A stretch of DNA of 64,000 nt. Source: Rhodospirillales bacterium (GTDB lineage Bacteria > Pseudomonadota > Alphaproteobacteria > TMED109). Shown here one piece after another: positions 16,930 to 25,831 of this stretch (its first letter is position 1; each line of letters opens with the position of its first letter). The notes under the pieces are model-generated. The model had not been told where the DNA came from, ran no database searches, and saw only the letters and a program-made list of their open reading frames with translations. The stretch lies in NCBI GenBank assembly GCA_028824295.1, contig JAPPED010000003.1:372001-436000 (forward strand), read 5' to 3'. The position numbers and the translations under genes are program-made.

Positions 16930-18258
16930 TCAATTTCCGTGGTTCGTGTGACGGGGGCCGTTGGCGGAAAGCGAATCGGCGACGCGCCGGGTGTGGAACC
17001 ACTTTCCAAGACGGAGAATTGTCTCGTCATCACCCCGACGGCCGACGAGGTGGATCCCCACGGGCAGCCCGGCCGGCCCCACCGCGCCAGGAATCCCGGC
17101 AATCGGGACGTTGAGAAGTGTCCACATCGCCTGGAAAACGGGACTTCCCGTCGCCGAAATGCCCTCGGGCGCTTCGCCCACGACACTCGGACAGAGAAAA
17201 GCGTCCCGATCGCCGAAGGCGTGGTTGATTGAAGCCCGGCACTCCTCAGTGTGGGTGCGCAGGGCCTTCTCCTGATCCTTGGGCACAGCGAAACCGGCCT
17301 CGATCATTCCGCGAAGCACCGGGCTCATTCGGTCCCGATGGTGCCGGTAGTCCTCGCCCAGGCTCCGGGTGAGCGCGGCCTTGAGGATGGTGGCATGGGT
17401 CTCGAGCAAACTATCGAACGAAGACGGCAGGCGAACCTCCTGGACGTCGGCACCGATCGATCTCAGCTGCTCCGCCGCCGCCTCGACGGCATCGATGCTC
17501 GCCTGCTCTGCATGGGGCCACATCGGCGTCCGGCAGAGCCCGATTCTCGGTTTGCGGCCGATGCCGTCGTCCAGCGGCCGCGGCGTGTGGTCATGGACGA
17601 TGGCGAAGAAGGTCGCGAGATCGTCGAAATCCCGTCCGAAATAGCCAAGCGTGTCGAAGTCGGGTTCCAGCTGCAGCATCCCGGAAATGTCCGTGATGCC
17701 TCGCGTCGGCTTGAATGCGCAGATGCCGCAGAACGCGGCCGGCCGAATGAGGGAACCGGAGGTCTGGCTGCCGAATGCGACCGGCACCATCGAATCGGCG
17801 ACCGCGGCTGCGGATCCGCTCGAAGAGCCGCCGGGGGTGTGGGCGAGGTTGAGCGAGTTCCGGGTCTTGCCCGGATGGTAGAGCGCGTACTCGGTGGTGA
17901 CGGTCTTCCCCATCATGACTGCCCCGGCCGCCTTCATCTTGGCGACGCAGGCCGCGTCCTTGGTTGGCCGGCGTCCGGCGCGAATCGGCGTGCCGCATTC
18001 GGTCGGCAGGTCCACGGTGTCGATAATGTCCTTGACGCCAAACGGTATGCCGTGAAACGGACTCTTGGGTTCGGTCGCATCGGCGACGCGGGCGGCGTTC
18101 AACGCCAAGTTCTCATCGAGATGTGCCCAGGCGCAGACTTCTCTTTCCCTGGCGTGGATCCGTTCAAGGCAGGATTCGACGAGCTGCACCGAGGTGAGTT
18201 CGCCGCTCGCCATCCGGACCGCCGCCTCCGTCGCGGTGATCGTGTACGGATCTGACAC
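16930..18258 (-). CDS. amidase-signature family hydrolase
   Basis: A 442-residue amidase of the short AtzF/GatA-like group. The lysine is in IPFGVKDIIDT, the Gly/Ser loop is TPGGSSSGSAAAVA and the nucleophile is in FGSQTSGSLIRPAAFCG. Residues 420-430 read PVGIHLVGRRGDD, as in the other two. The start is GTG 18258 with AAGGGA about 8 bases upstream. It is cytoplasmic. Its neighbour on the same strand, 120 bases upstream, is a GST, so the two could be cotranscribed. Possible substrates include aromatic amides, allophanate-like ureas or biuret; sequence alone does not decide. Confidence 0.9.
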   Translation of the reverse strand: MSDPYTITATEAAVRMASGELTSVQLVESCLERIHAREREVCAWAHLDENLALNAARVADATEPKSPFHGIPFGVKDIIDTVDLPTECGTPIRAGRRPTKDAACVAKMKAAGAVMMGKTVTTEYALYHPGKTRNSLNLAHTPGGSSSGSAAAVADSMVPVAFGSQTSGSLIRPAAFCGICAFKPTRGITDISGMLQLEPDFDTLGYFGRDFDDLATFFAIVHDHTPRPLDDGIGRKPRIGLCRTPMWPHAEQASIDAVEAAAEQLRSIGADVQEVRLPSSFDSLLETHATILKAALTRSLGEDYRHHRDRMSPVLRGMIEAGFAVPKDQEKALRTHTEECRASINHAFGDRDAFLCPSVVGEAPEGISATGSPVFQAMWTLLNVPIAGIPGAVGPAGLPVGIHLVGRRGDDETILRLGKWFHTRRVADSLSANGPRHTNHGN

Positions 18259-18378
18259 GTCTTTTCCCTTCGATGCTTATCTGGAGAGTCTTAGGGAGTA
18301 TTCAGGGTCCTGCCGCCATGGATCACGGAGGGTGGTGTCGGGTGGAAAGAGCGGCCTGTCGAGCTGGTCCACCGCTTC

Positions 18379-18996
18379 CTAGTGGTCGCCGAAATGCCGC
18401 TTCCAGATGGGTCCCACGACGGGGTGTTCGCGAACCCGGTTCTTGATTTCGGTGAGGCGCGGCACCTCGACCTCGCCGTGATGCCAGACGAGGAGCATGG
18501 CCAGATAGATGTCCGCAACGGTCAGCTCCTCGCCGAGCAGGAAGGGTCCCTCGACATGCGCCTCGACCAGGGCGAGCGCCTCGTCCAGGCGCTGGATGGC
18601 GGCGCTCCGCAGCGCATCATGGCCGTCGGAGTCATGCGTGAAGCGGAAAGGGTAGCCCCGCCGCAGTACAGCTTCGTAAAGGTTGACGTTCGCGAAGGTT
18701 GTCCAGCGCAGGAACGACGCATGTGCCGGCGTGCCTGCTTCGGGGGCGAGGCGTTTGTTCGGGAAGCAAAGCGCAAGGTGAACCAGGATCGCCGACGTCT
18801 CCGTCATGGTTGTCCCGTCCGGGAGGATCAGCGTCGGTAGCTGGCACCAGGGATTGGTTTCGCGAAAGCTCGCGGGCAGCGGCGTGCCCGCCTTCGAATC
18901 CAGCTCGATCAGCACGAACGGCGCGTCCGCCAGCGTGAGCGCAGCTTCGACCACGAACCCGCCTGAACCCGGGCGGTTGTAGAGGGTGTAGCTCAC
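18379..18996 (-). CDS. glutathione S-transferase family protein
   Basis: A 205-residue GST. The N-terminal thioredoxin-like domain has its catalytic-loop Ser/Gly region at NRPGSGGFVVEAAL, cis-Pro in WCQLPTLIL, and the glutathione-binding TETSAILVHLA. The C-terminal helical domain carries GEELTVADIYLA, the usual capping Asp motif. It lacks the TPNG loop of the YfcG-like GST at the left edge, so the two are different classes. The start is GTG with AAAGGA upstream. It could detoxify electrophiles or act in isomerisation; no partner enzyme is evident apart from the adjacent amidase. Confidence 0.87.
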   Translation of the reverse strand: MSYTLYNRPGSGGFVVEAALTLADAPFVLIELDSKAGTPLPASFRETNPWCQLPTLILPDGTTMTETSAILVHLALCFPNKRLAPEAGTPAHASFLRWTTFANVNLYEAVLRRGYPFRFTHDSDGHDALRSAAIQRLDEALALVEAHVEGPFLLGEELTVADIYLAMLLVWHHGEVEVPRLTEIKNRVREHPVVGPIWKRHFGDH

Positions 18997-19162
18997 GGCA
19001 ACGTCCTTTGCGCCGGCATCGCGTTGGCCGGCGCCATGGTCGCGGCATTAGCGCCGTTGCGGCCCGGCTCGCGCAGGCCGCGGGCGTCCACCCGCCCTCG
19101 ACTGGGGACAAGCGCCAAGGGTGATAGCCGGCCGCGCCGCGACACGCGTGTGTCCGTCTTCG

Positions 19163-21334
19163 TCAGGCCGCGTCGCCGGTTTTCCGCTCAGCCCGCCGCC
19201 GGTGGAGCACTGGTTCGGTGTAACCGGAGGGCTGCTCCCGGCCCTGGAAGACGAGCTCGCAGGCGGCATTGAATGCGGGCCCGTCAAAGCCCGGCGCCAT
19301 CGGCGTGTAGGCCGGGTCGTCGGCGTTCTGCCGGTCGACCATCTGGGCCATCTTGCGCATCGTCGCCTGTACCTCGTCCTCGGAGCAGACCCCGTGGCGC
19401 AGCCAGTTGGCCATGTGCTGGCTGGAGATCCGGCAGGTGGCACGGTCTTCCATGAGGCCGATGTCGTTGATGTCCGGAACCTTCGAGCAGCCGATGCCCT
19501 GGTCCACCCAGCGGACGACGTAGCCAAGGATGCCTTGGGCGTTGTTCTCCAGTTCGGCGCGAATGTCCTCCGGCGTCCAGTTGGGGCGGGGCGCCACCGG
19601 GATTGACAGGATGCTGCGCAGATCGGCCCGCGTCCGGCCGGCAATTTCTTCCTGACGCTCCGCGACGCTGACTCGGTGGTAGTGGGTCGCATGCAGGGTG
19701 GCGGCGGTGGGCGAGGGCACCCACGCCGTGTCGGCGCCGGCCGTCGGGTGCCCGATCTTCTGCTCCAGCATCTCGGCCATGAGATCCGGCATGGCCCACA
19801 TGCCCTTGCCGATCTGGGCACGGCCGCGCAGGCCGCAGGTGATGCCGATGTCGACGTTCCAGTCCTCGTAGGTGCGCAGCCAGGACGCGGCCTTCATGTC
19901 CGCCTTGCGGATCATTGGACCGGCTTCCATCGACGTATGGATCTCGTCCCCAGTGCGATCCAGGAAGCCGGTATTGATGAACGCCACCCGCCGGTGCGCT
20001 GCTCGGATGCACTCCTTGAGATTGACGGTGGTGCGCCGCTCCTCGTCCATGATGCCGATCTTGATCCGGTAGCGCTCGAGGCCCAGCAGGTCCTCGACAC
20101 GGCCGAACAGGGTATTCGCGAACGCGACTTCCTCCGGCCCGTGCATCTTGGGCTTCACGATGTAGATGGAGCCGGCCCGGCTGTTACCATGAGCTGTATC
20201 GCCCTTGAGGTCGTGGAGCGCGATCAGGGACGTGAACACCGCATCGAGGATGCCCTCCGGCGCCTCGCGGCCTTCTCCGTCCAGGACCGCCGGACAGTCC
20301 ATCAGGTGACCGACATTGCGGACGAGCATCAGCGAGCGGCCCGGCAGCGTGATCTCGCCGCCGTCGGCACCGATGTAGCGGCGCTCGGGGTTGAGGCGGC
20401 GCTCGACCGTCTGCCCGCCCTTGTCGAAGCTCGCGGTGAGGTCGCCCTTGATCAGGCCGAGCCAGTTGCGATACGCGAGAACCTTGTCTTCGGCGTCGAC
20501 GGCGGCGATGGAATCCTCGCAGTCGACGATCGTCGTCACGGCCGATTCGAGCACGACGTCCGAAACGCCCGCCTTGTCCGTCCGGCCGACTGGATGGGTT
20601 CGGTCAATCGCGATTTCGATGTGCAGCCCGTTGTGGCGCAGCAGCACGGCCTCGGGAGCCGCCGGGTCACCCCGGTAGCCGGCGAGGACGCCGGGTCCGG
20701 CCAGGCGGGTCGCACCGCCTGGCATGTCCGCAGACAGGGTCCCGCCCTCGACCCGATAGGCGAGGACGTCGCCATGCGAGCCGCTGGCCAGTGGCACTGC
20801 CTCGTCCAGGAAATTCCGCGTCCACGCGATGACCTTCTCGCCGCGGGCCGGGTTGTACCCGCCGACCCGGGTCGCGCCTTCCTCCTCCGGAATGGCATTG
20901 GTTCCGTAGAGGGCGTCGTAAAGGCTGCCCCAGCGCGCGTTGGCGGCATTGAGGGCGTAGCGTGCGTTGGTCACCGGCACGACGAGCTGGGGCCCCGCAA
21001 TCTGCGCGATCTCCTCGTCGACATGGGACGTCTCGATGCTGAAATCGGGCCCCTCGGGCACGAGATAGCCGATGTCGGCGAGAAAGCCACGGTAGTCGTC
21101 GGGATCCACGGGCTGGCCGCGGCGGGCGCGGTGCCACGCGTTGATCTCGGCCTGCAGCGCCCCGCGACGGGCAAGGAGGTCGCGGTTCACGGGCGCGAGG
21201 TCGTGGAGGAGAGCGTCGAAGTCTTGCCAGAAGGCGTCACTCGCGAGGTTAAGTCCCGGCAGAACCTCATTCTGGACAAAGGCGTGCAGCTCGACCGCGA
21301 TCTGGCTTTGTCCGACTCGCACTCTTTCGACCAT
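19163..21334 (-). CDS. glcB: malate synthase G
   Basis: A 723-residue enzyme, exactly the family length, condensing glyoxylate and acetyl-CoA to malate and CoA. Recognisable pieces are [18 protein letters not shown] with the Mg2+-binding acidic residues, [13 protein letters not shown], the catalytic [10 protein letters not shown] segment, [13 protein letters not shown], and the C-terminal catalytic-Asp region [18 protein letters not shown]. It completes the glyoxylate shunt with aceA at 6.8 kb but is not in the same operon. GGAG lies about 10 bases before ATG 21334. Cytoplasmic. It may be induced together with aceA, but I see no copy of the TTTGCAAA element in front of it. Confidence 0.97.
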   Translation of the reverse strand: MVERVRVGQSQIAVELHAFVQNEVLPGLNLASDAFWQDFDALLHDLAPVNRDLLARRGALQAEINAWHRARRGQPVDPDDYRGFLADIGYLVPEGPDFSIETSHVDEEIAQIAGPQLVVPVTNARYALNAANARWGSLYDALYGTNAIPEEEGATRVGGYNPARGEKVIAWTRNFLDEAVPLASGSHGDVLAYRVEGGTLSADMPGGATRLAGPGVLAGYRGDPAAPEAVLLRHNGLHIEIAIDRTHPVGRTDKAGVSDVVLESAVTTIVDCEDSIAAVDAEDKVLAYRNWLGLIKGDLTASFDKGGQTVERRLNPERRYIGADGGEITLPGRSLMLVRNVGHLMDCPAVLDGEGREAPEGILDAVFTSLIALHDLKGDTAHGNSRAGSIYIVKPKMHGPEEVAFANTLFGRVEDLLGLERYRIKIGIMDEERRTTVNLKECIRAAHRRVAFINTGFLDRTGDEIHTSMEAGPMIRKADMKAASWLRTYEDWNVDIGITCGLRGRAQIGKGMWAMPDLMAEMLEQKIGHPTAGADTAWVPSPTAATLHATHYHRVSVAERQEEIAGRTRADLRSILSIPVAPRPNWTPEDIRAELENNAQGILGYVVRWVDQGIGCSKVPDINDIGLMEDRATCRISSQHMANWLRHGVCSEDEVQATMRKMAQMVDRQNADDPAYTPMAPGFDGPAFNAACELVFQGREQPSGYTEPVLHRRRAERKTGDAA

Positions 21335-21534
21335 GGTACCGACGCTCCGAACTGCGGGGTTGCAGGTCTAACAAGACTGGCTTCACACGGCAATCGCGCG
21401 AATTGATCGAGAAGTGGGCGCAAGGGGACCGGCACGGTGATTTAGGAGACCGGCGACCTGCGCGTTCGAACGTGCGCCGGTCACCGGATTACGGCGAATG
21501 CGGGTCCTGATCCGCAGATCGACAGCAGTGGCGG

Positions 21535-22917
21535 CTAGAGCTGGCCGGCCGCACCTGCATCCGTGAAGGCATCGAGATACGCGGGGTCATCGAACCGGGC
21601 CGGCAGGAAGGCCGGGGCGTAGCGGGGCAGGGGTGTTTCGCAGACATGGGCCGCGAGCAACTCGCCTCCCGCGCAGGCACCCATGATTCCGAAGCCCGAG
21701 TAGGCAGCGTTCACGAAAGCGCCGGTGACGGAGAGGGGACCCACCAGGGGTCGATTCTCCGGCGTCTTCGTGTAGTAGCCGCCGTCGAGAGTCATGCGCG
21801 GCAGCCGCGAGAAATAGCGCTTCAGCGAAGGCAGCATGCGTGACCAGCCGCGCAACGCGACCTCCGGCAGATGCTCGTCGGTCGGTATCGGGAACACCGG
21901 GGGGACGCTGTCGGTGTCGTAGGACCACAGCATCAGCAGCCACTGGTTGCCGGGCGTCCCTTCGGGTCGGCCGTGCACGCCGGCCGGCAGAATCTCGATG
22001 AGCCGGCGTGTCCTGGCATCGGCAGCGAGATCGGCCCGCTCTTCGTCCGACCACTCCAATTGAACGGGATCGGCCCATATCAGGAGGGGCGCGTCGCCGG
22101 GAACGGCCTGCTCGCTGTCGCGGAACGACACCTTCACATGGCACTCGCAGGCAACCGGAAGCTTGACGTCGAGCTGGCCAGCGACGTCGGCGAGGTGCGG
22201 GCCGGGCGACAGCACCAGTGTTGGGGTGGCGATCGTCGTCGCCGCGCCTGGCCCCTCCACCGCCACCGAGCGCACGCGACCGCCGCGCGTGTCGACGTCG
22301 GTCACGCGTCCCCGAATCAGATCCACGCCGTGCGCCCGCGCCTGCTCGAGCATCCACATGCCCAGCTGCTGCGCGCTCAGCCAACCGCACCGCCGTGCAT
22401 GCAGCACCGCGACGACCGAGGAATCGAGGTAGGGAAATTCGGCGCGGATGAGGGCGGGGTCGGTGATCAGGTCAGCCCCGGACGGGACGCCTTCGAAGCC
22501 ATGGGCCGGCGATCGGAGATAGGAACCGTTCGACACGGGGCGGTCGTGGACGCGAAGCGGTCCGGCGCCCAGCGCCTGCGCTTCGCCTGCGAGAGCATGC
22601 AACGTGGTGATGCGCGAGGGCTCGGCCGTGGCAAAGAGATAGCCGCGACGGTTCAGCCGCAGTCTTCCATGGCTCTCTCGCTCGTGCCGCTCGAGCAGGT
22701 CAATGCTGCGGTTCATGAACGCGACCATTGCGTCGCCCGGGCCCGGCCACCAGTTGCGATAACACTCGGTCGACTTATCGCTGGTGAGCCCCAGCGGATC
22801 GCCGGCGTCGACGATGACCACTCTCTTGGTGCCCTGCCGCACCGCGAGATGGAACGCCGCAGAGACGCCGGCGATCCCCGCGCCGACGATGACGACTTCG
22901 GCCGCCCGCCCGTTCAT
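21535..22917 (-). CDS. FAD-dependent oxidoreductase, DAO/sarcosine-oxidase-like
   Basis: A 460-residue flavoprotein with the N-terminal dinucleotide motif VVIVGAGIAGVSAAFHL (8-24) and the DAO-family C-terminal FAD contact GPLSVTGAFVNAAYSGFGIMG. Members oxidise secondary or tertiary amines such as sarcosine, dimethylglycine, proline or D-amino acids to imines. It lacks the folate-binding aminomethyltransferase domain of dimethylglycine dehydrogenase. It is divergent from the cystathionine beta-synthase gene, with 108 bases between the starts, and lies beyond malate synthase on the same strand. The DKSTECYRNWWPGPGD stretch near residues 47-62 probably lines the substrate side. Substrate not determinable. 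Confidence 0.85.
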   Translation of the reverse strand: MNGRAAEVVIVGAGIAGVSAAFHLAVRQGTKRVVIVDAGDPLGLTSDKSTECYRNWWPGPGDAMVAFMNRSIDLLERHERESHGRLRLNRRGYLFATAEPSRITTLHALAGEAQALGAGPLRVHDRPVSNGSYLRSPAHGFEGVPSGADLITDPALIRAEFPYLDSSVVAVLHARRCGWLSAQQLGMWMLEQARAHGVDLIRGRVTDVDTRGGRVRSVAVEGPGAATTIATPTLVLSPGPHLADVAGQLDVKLPVACECHVKVSFRDSEQAVPGDAPLLIWADPVQLEWSDEERADLAADARTRRLIEILPAGVHGRPEGTPGNQWLLMLWSYDTDSVPPVFPIPTDEHLPEVALRGWSRMLPSLKRYFSRLPRMTLDGGYYTKTPENRPLVGPLSVTGAFVNAAYSGFGIMGACAGGELLAAHVCETPLPRYAPAFLPARFDDPAYLDAFTDAGAAGQL

Positions 22918-23025
22918 GCCGGGGATCCGGCAACCGCCATGGGCAGCCGGTCACGTCGGAGTCGCATTCGGTAAGATTTGGGCGCCGCGATTGTCCGGGA
23001 CGGTCGCCGGGGGAGGGTACCAGGC

Positions 23026-24408
23026 ATGCAGTACGCCGAGACCATTCTCGATCTCATCGGCAATACGCCGCTGGTCAAGCTGAATCGCATGGCTGATTCG
23101 CGCATGGCGACGGTCCTGGCCAAGCTCGAGCAATACAACCCTGCGGGATCGGTCAAGGACCGAATGGCCTGGAACATGATTCGCCGGGCAGAGGAGGCAG
23201 GCCTGCTCGGGCCGGGATCGACGCTGGTGGAAAGCACCTCGGGCAACACCGGGCTCGGACTCGCGATGGCGGCAGCGGTGCGCGGGTACCGCTGCATCTG
23301 CACGATGCCGGACAAGATGAGCAAGGAGAAGGTCGACATGCTCAAGGCGTACGGCACCGAGGTCATCATCACCCGCACCGACCTGCCGCACGATCACCCC
23401 GAAAGCTACGTGGAAGTCGCCAAGCGCGTCGCATCGGAAACCCCGAGCGGCTTCTACACCGACCAGTACTACAACATGGACAACCCCGAGGCCCACTACC
23501 TGACGACCGGCCCTGAAATTTGGGAGCAGACCGATGGCCAGATCGACGCCTTGGTGGGCGGGATCGGCACTGGGGGCACCATCTCGGGTGCGGCGAAGTA
23601 CCTGCGGGAGAAGGCCGCCGAAGCGGGTCGCTCGCTGTTCGTCTCGTGCCCCGACCCGATCGGCAGCATGTACTACGACGCGTTCAACGAGCGCGAGATT
23701 CGCGAGCCGGGGATCTACCGGGTCGAGGGGATCGGCCATGACTTCATGGTCGGGACCCTGGACTTCTCGGTCATCGACGAGGTGATCGAGGTATCGGACA
23801 AGGACTCGTTCGTCGCCGCGCGCGAGCTGGCCCGTCGCGAGGGCATCTTCGCGGGCGGTTCCGCCGGTACCGCGGTGCACGGCGCACTCGATGTCGCCCG
23901 CCGCCTGGGCCCTGGGAAGATCGTCGTCGTGATCATCCCCGATTCGGGTGACCGCTACCTCAGCAAGTGCTTCGACGACGAGTGGATGCGCGACATGGGC
24001 TATCTCGGCCCCGAGCAGCGTCTGGGCACGGTGCGGGAGCTGCTCGAGTTCAAGCCCGGTCAGGTTGAGTTTGCGCGTGGTGACGAGACCATCGCCGACG
24101 TCGCCAAGCGCATGGCAGAGCTCGGCATCTCGCAAATGCCGATCCACACGAGCGACGCACGTGATCCCTTGATGATCATCCACGAGGTCGACTTGCTCCA
24201 GGGCATGGTACGGGGCGAGTGCACGGCCGACGGCGATGTCCTCCGGGCCGCGAAGCCCATGCACGGGATGGTGGGGCTCGATGACTCGCTGGCCAAGGTG
24301 CAGGACGTCTTCGACGAGGAGAACGTGGCCATGGTGGTCGAAGGCAGCGATGTCGTCGGCGTGATCTCGAAGATCGACATGGTGGAGTTCCTCGCCGCAC
24401 GGAGCTGA
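23026..24408 (+). CDS. cbs: cystathionine beta-synthase
   Basis: A 460-residue PLP enzyme with a C-terminal pair of CBS domains. The catalytic domain has the Schiff-base Lys44 in NPAGSVKDR and the asparagine loop STSGNTGLG (72-80). CBS domains run from about residue 340 to the end (ETIADVAKRMAELGISQMP and VQDVFDEENVAMVV). It condenses serine and homocysteine to cystathionine, the first step of reverse transsulfuration; cysteine-synthase-like activity is also common. It lacks the N-terminal heme domain of animal enzymes. In animal CBS the Bateman module senses SAM. GGGAGGG sits before ATG 23026. It supports a sulfur-metabolism theme with the SAM-clan riboswitch at 4.2 kb. Confidence 0.93.
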   Translation: MQYAETILDLIGNTPLVKLNRMADSRMATVLAKLEQYNPAGSVKDRMAWNMIRRAEEAGLLGPGSTLVESTSGNTGLGLAMAAAVRGYRCICTMPDKMSKEKVDMLKAYGTEVIITRTDLPHDHPESYVEVAKRVASETPSGFYTDQYYNMDNPEAHYLTTGPEIWEQTDGQIDALVGGIGTGGTISGAAKYLREKAAEAGRSLFVSCPDPIGSMYYDAFNEREIREPGIYRVEGIGHDFMVGTLDFSVIDEVIEVSDKDSFVAARELARREGIFAGGSAGTAVHGALDVARRLGPGKIVVVIIPDSGDRYLSKCFDDEWMRDMGYLGPEQRLGTVRELLEFKPGQVEFARGDETIADVAKRMAELGISQMPIHTSDARDPLMIIHEVDLLQGMVRGECTADGDVLRAAKPMHGMVGLDDSLAKVQDVFDEENVAMVVEGSDVVGVISKIDMVEFLAARS

Positions 24409-24860
24409 GGCTTCAGGTAGCCCGGCCGGCTTGCTGGACGTTTGCGACCGGCCAATCGCGGAGTCACGGCCGGACCTGCTTCACGGCTGCTCGTCCTGAA
24501 TTGATTCCGCGAGCGAGGCGACGCTTCGAGTGATTCGCGGTGCGCGGATTGGACGGATTCCTGAACAAGATAGTGCGGCCGACGGCTCCCCGAACCGGGG
24601 CATGTGTCAAGCGCCCGCCGATCGGAGCGACGCATCGTCCACAGCCGGCGCAACCGGCACCCCCTGCCGCCGGGGCGGTACCCGGGCAGCGATCACCTGA
24701 GGGCTGTTGTCTTGGTTTGGCTGCACCTGCCGTTCGGCGAGAGCGTGGCGCGCTCCAACGCAGCCGTACTTCTCGAAGCGCCGAAACTGCCCTAGCGGTC
24801 AACGAACCCGACCGACTGGACCGGCGGACGTCGCGGGTACTCGCATCATCAAGATCAGGA
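24409..24860. other. intergenic stretch with no supported gene
   Basis: About 450 bases between cystathionine beta-synthase and the TetR operator. Open frames here are short and lack ribosome-binding sites. A GC-rich potential hairpin lies near 24665-24692 (CTGCC...GGCAG). No repeats, tRNA or riboswitch consensus found. Confidence 0.4.
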
Positions 24861-24907
24861 GAGACACTATTGAATCATATGAGACATAATTGTATCATTA
24901 GAGTGTC
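24861..24907. promoter_or_regulatory. tandem 20-bp repeat operator in front of the tetR-like gene
   Basis: GAGACACTATTGAATCATAT (24861-24880) is followed at once by GAGACATAATTGTATCATTA (24881-24900), 15 of 20 positions identical, a spacing of two helical turns. An outer inverted pair, GACACT (24863-24868) and AGTGTC (24902-24907), abuts the ATG. The block is an AT-rich island in GC-rich DNA, which suits binding by the TetR-type product of the next gene; autoregulation is inference. Confidence 0.6.
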
Positions 24908-25510
24908 ATGTCGGGAGTGTCTCCTGTGCAACCAAGAGATTCGCAGACCCTGTCACCGCCAAGGCGACGACCAAGCCGCGCAGCCATTATCGATGCTGCC
25001 GTGGGTGTTCTTGCGGGAAACCCGGATGCGTCTTTGACGACGATTGCCGAGGCAGCAGGGGTAGGCCGCGCCACCCTCTATCGGCATTTTCCGGGCCGAA
25101 GCGATCTGATCGACGCGATCAGCCGGCAGGCAATCGAGGAAACCGATGCAGCCGTGCGCGCCATCCGCTGGGAAAACACGACCAGCAGCGAGTTCCTCCT
25201 CGCCGTCTTCGAAGCGATGGTTCCCCTTGGCGACCGTTACCACTTTCTCATGGTGATGGCGCCTGCTGCCGCCGGCAGCGAGGTGGGAGAGGCCTACGCC
25301 CGCCAGCTCCGCGAAGTCGAAGAAATGATGCACTGGATGAGGCGGGACGGCACGCTGGCGCCGGACGTGCCGATCGACTGGGCAGTGCTGATCGTCGACT
25401 CCCTGATCTATGCGGCCTGGTCGGCTGTGCGCGACGGCTCCATTGCCCCGCGGCACGCGGCCGCGCTCGCCTGCCGCACATTCCTGTCCGGCCTGTCGAG
25501 GGGCGGATGA
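24908..25510 (+). CDS. TetR family transcriptional regulator
   Basis: A 200-residue TetR-type repressor. The helix-turn-helix spans about residues 22-65, with the diagnostic TTIAEAAGVGRATLYRHFPGRSDLID. The C-terminal ligand domain is unassigned. ATG 24908 abuts the operator repeat and has no ribosome-binding site, so it would suit a leaderless message; GTG 24926 has GGGAG about 9 bases before it and is the alternative start, losing six residues. Its stop overlaps the start of the next gene (ATGA), so TetR, the small membrane protein and probably the Rieske oxygenase form one autoregulated operon. Confidence 0.9.
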   Translation: MSGVSPVQPRDSQTLSPPRRRPSRAAIIDAAVGVLAGNPDASLTTIAEAAGVGRATLYRHFPGRSDLIDAISRQAIEETDAAVRAIRWENTTSSEFLLAVFEAMVPLGDRYHFLMVMAPAAAGSEVGEAYARQLREVEEMMHWMRRDGTLAPDVPIDWAVLIVDSLIYAAWSAVRDGSIAPRHAAALACRTFLSGLSRGG

Positions 25511-25794
25511 TGGCCTTTTCCGATGTGCGCCGGCGAGCCGCCCAGCTCGGCTTCAAGCCGCTCACCGTCACCGTGCTTGTGGCACTGCTGACCGCGACGC
25601 TCTTGGAATGGTATTGGCCGTGGGGATTGCTCTTTCTCTACTGGGTGGTCGTCGGTCTCCGGCAGCGGGAGGCATTCCTGATCGAGCGCATTGCGAAGGG
25701 ACGCAACCCCATCCTTTATTGGTGCATCAACGGGATGTGGGCCTGGTTTGGCCTCTGGACTCTGTACGCAGATCTGGCTTGGCGGCTGGCCTAG
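25507..25794 (+). CDS. small membrane protein of unknown function
   Basis: A 95-residue protein with two to three hydrophobic segments: about 20-50 (TVTVLVALLTATLLEWYWPW and GLLFLYWVVVGL) and about 74-92 (MWAWFGLWTLYADL). A basic loop, RQREAFLIERIAKGRNP, lies between them. No family recognised. It overlaps the tetR stop by ATGA and ends about 40 bases before the Rieske gene, so it is an operon member, possibly an inner-membrane partner or transporter accessory. Confidence 0.7.
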   Translation: MMAFSDVRRRAAQLGFKPLTVTVLVALLTATLLEWYWPWGLLFLYWVVVGLRQREAFLIERIAKGRNPILYWCINGMWAWFGLWTLYADLAWRLA

Positions 25795-25831
25795 GCGCAG
25801 GTCGAGCGAAGGAGCAGCGTTCCCGCAAACA

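Noticed and set aside
19676-21406. 576-residue plus-strand open frame
   Set aside because: Antisense to malate synthase G, which is unambiguous; no domain in the shadow.
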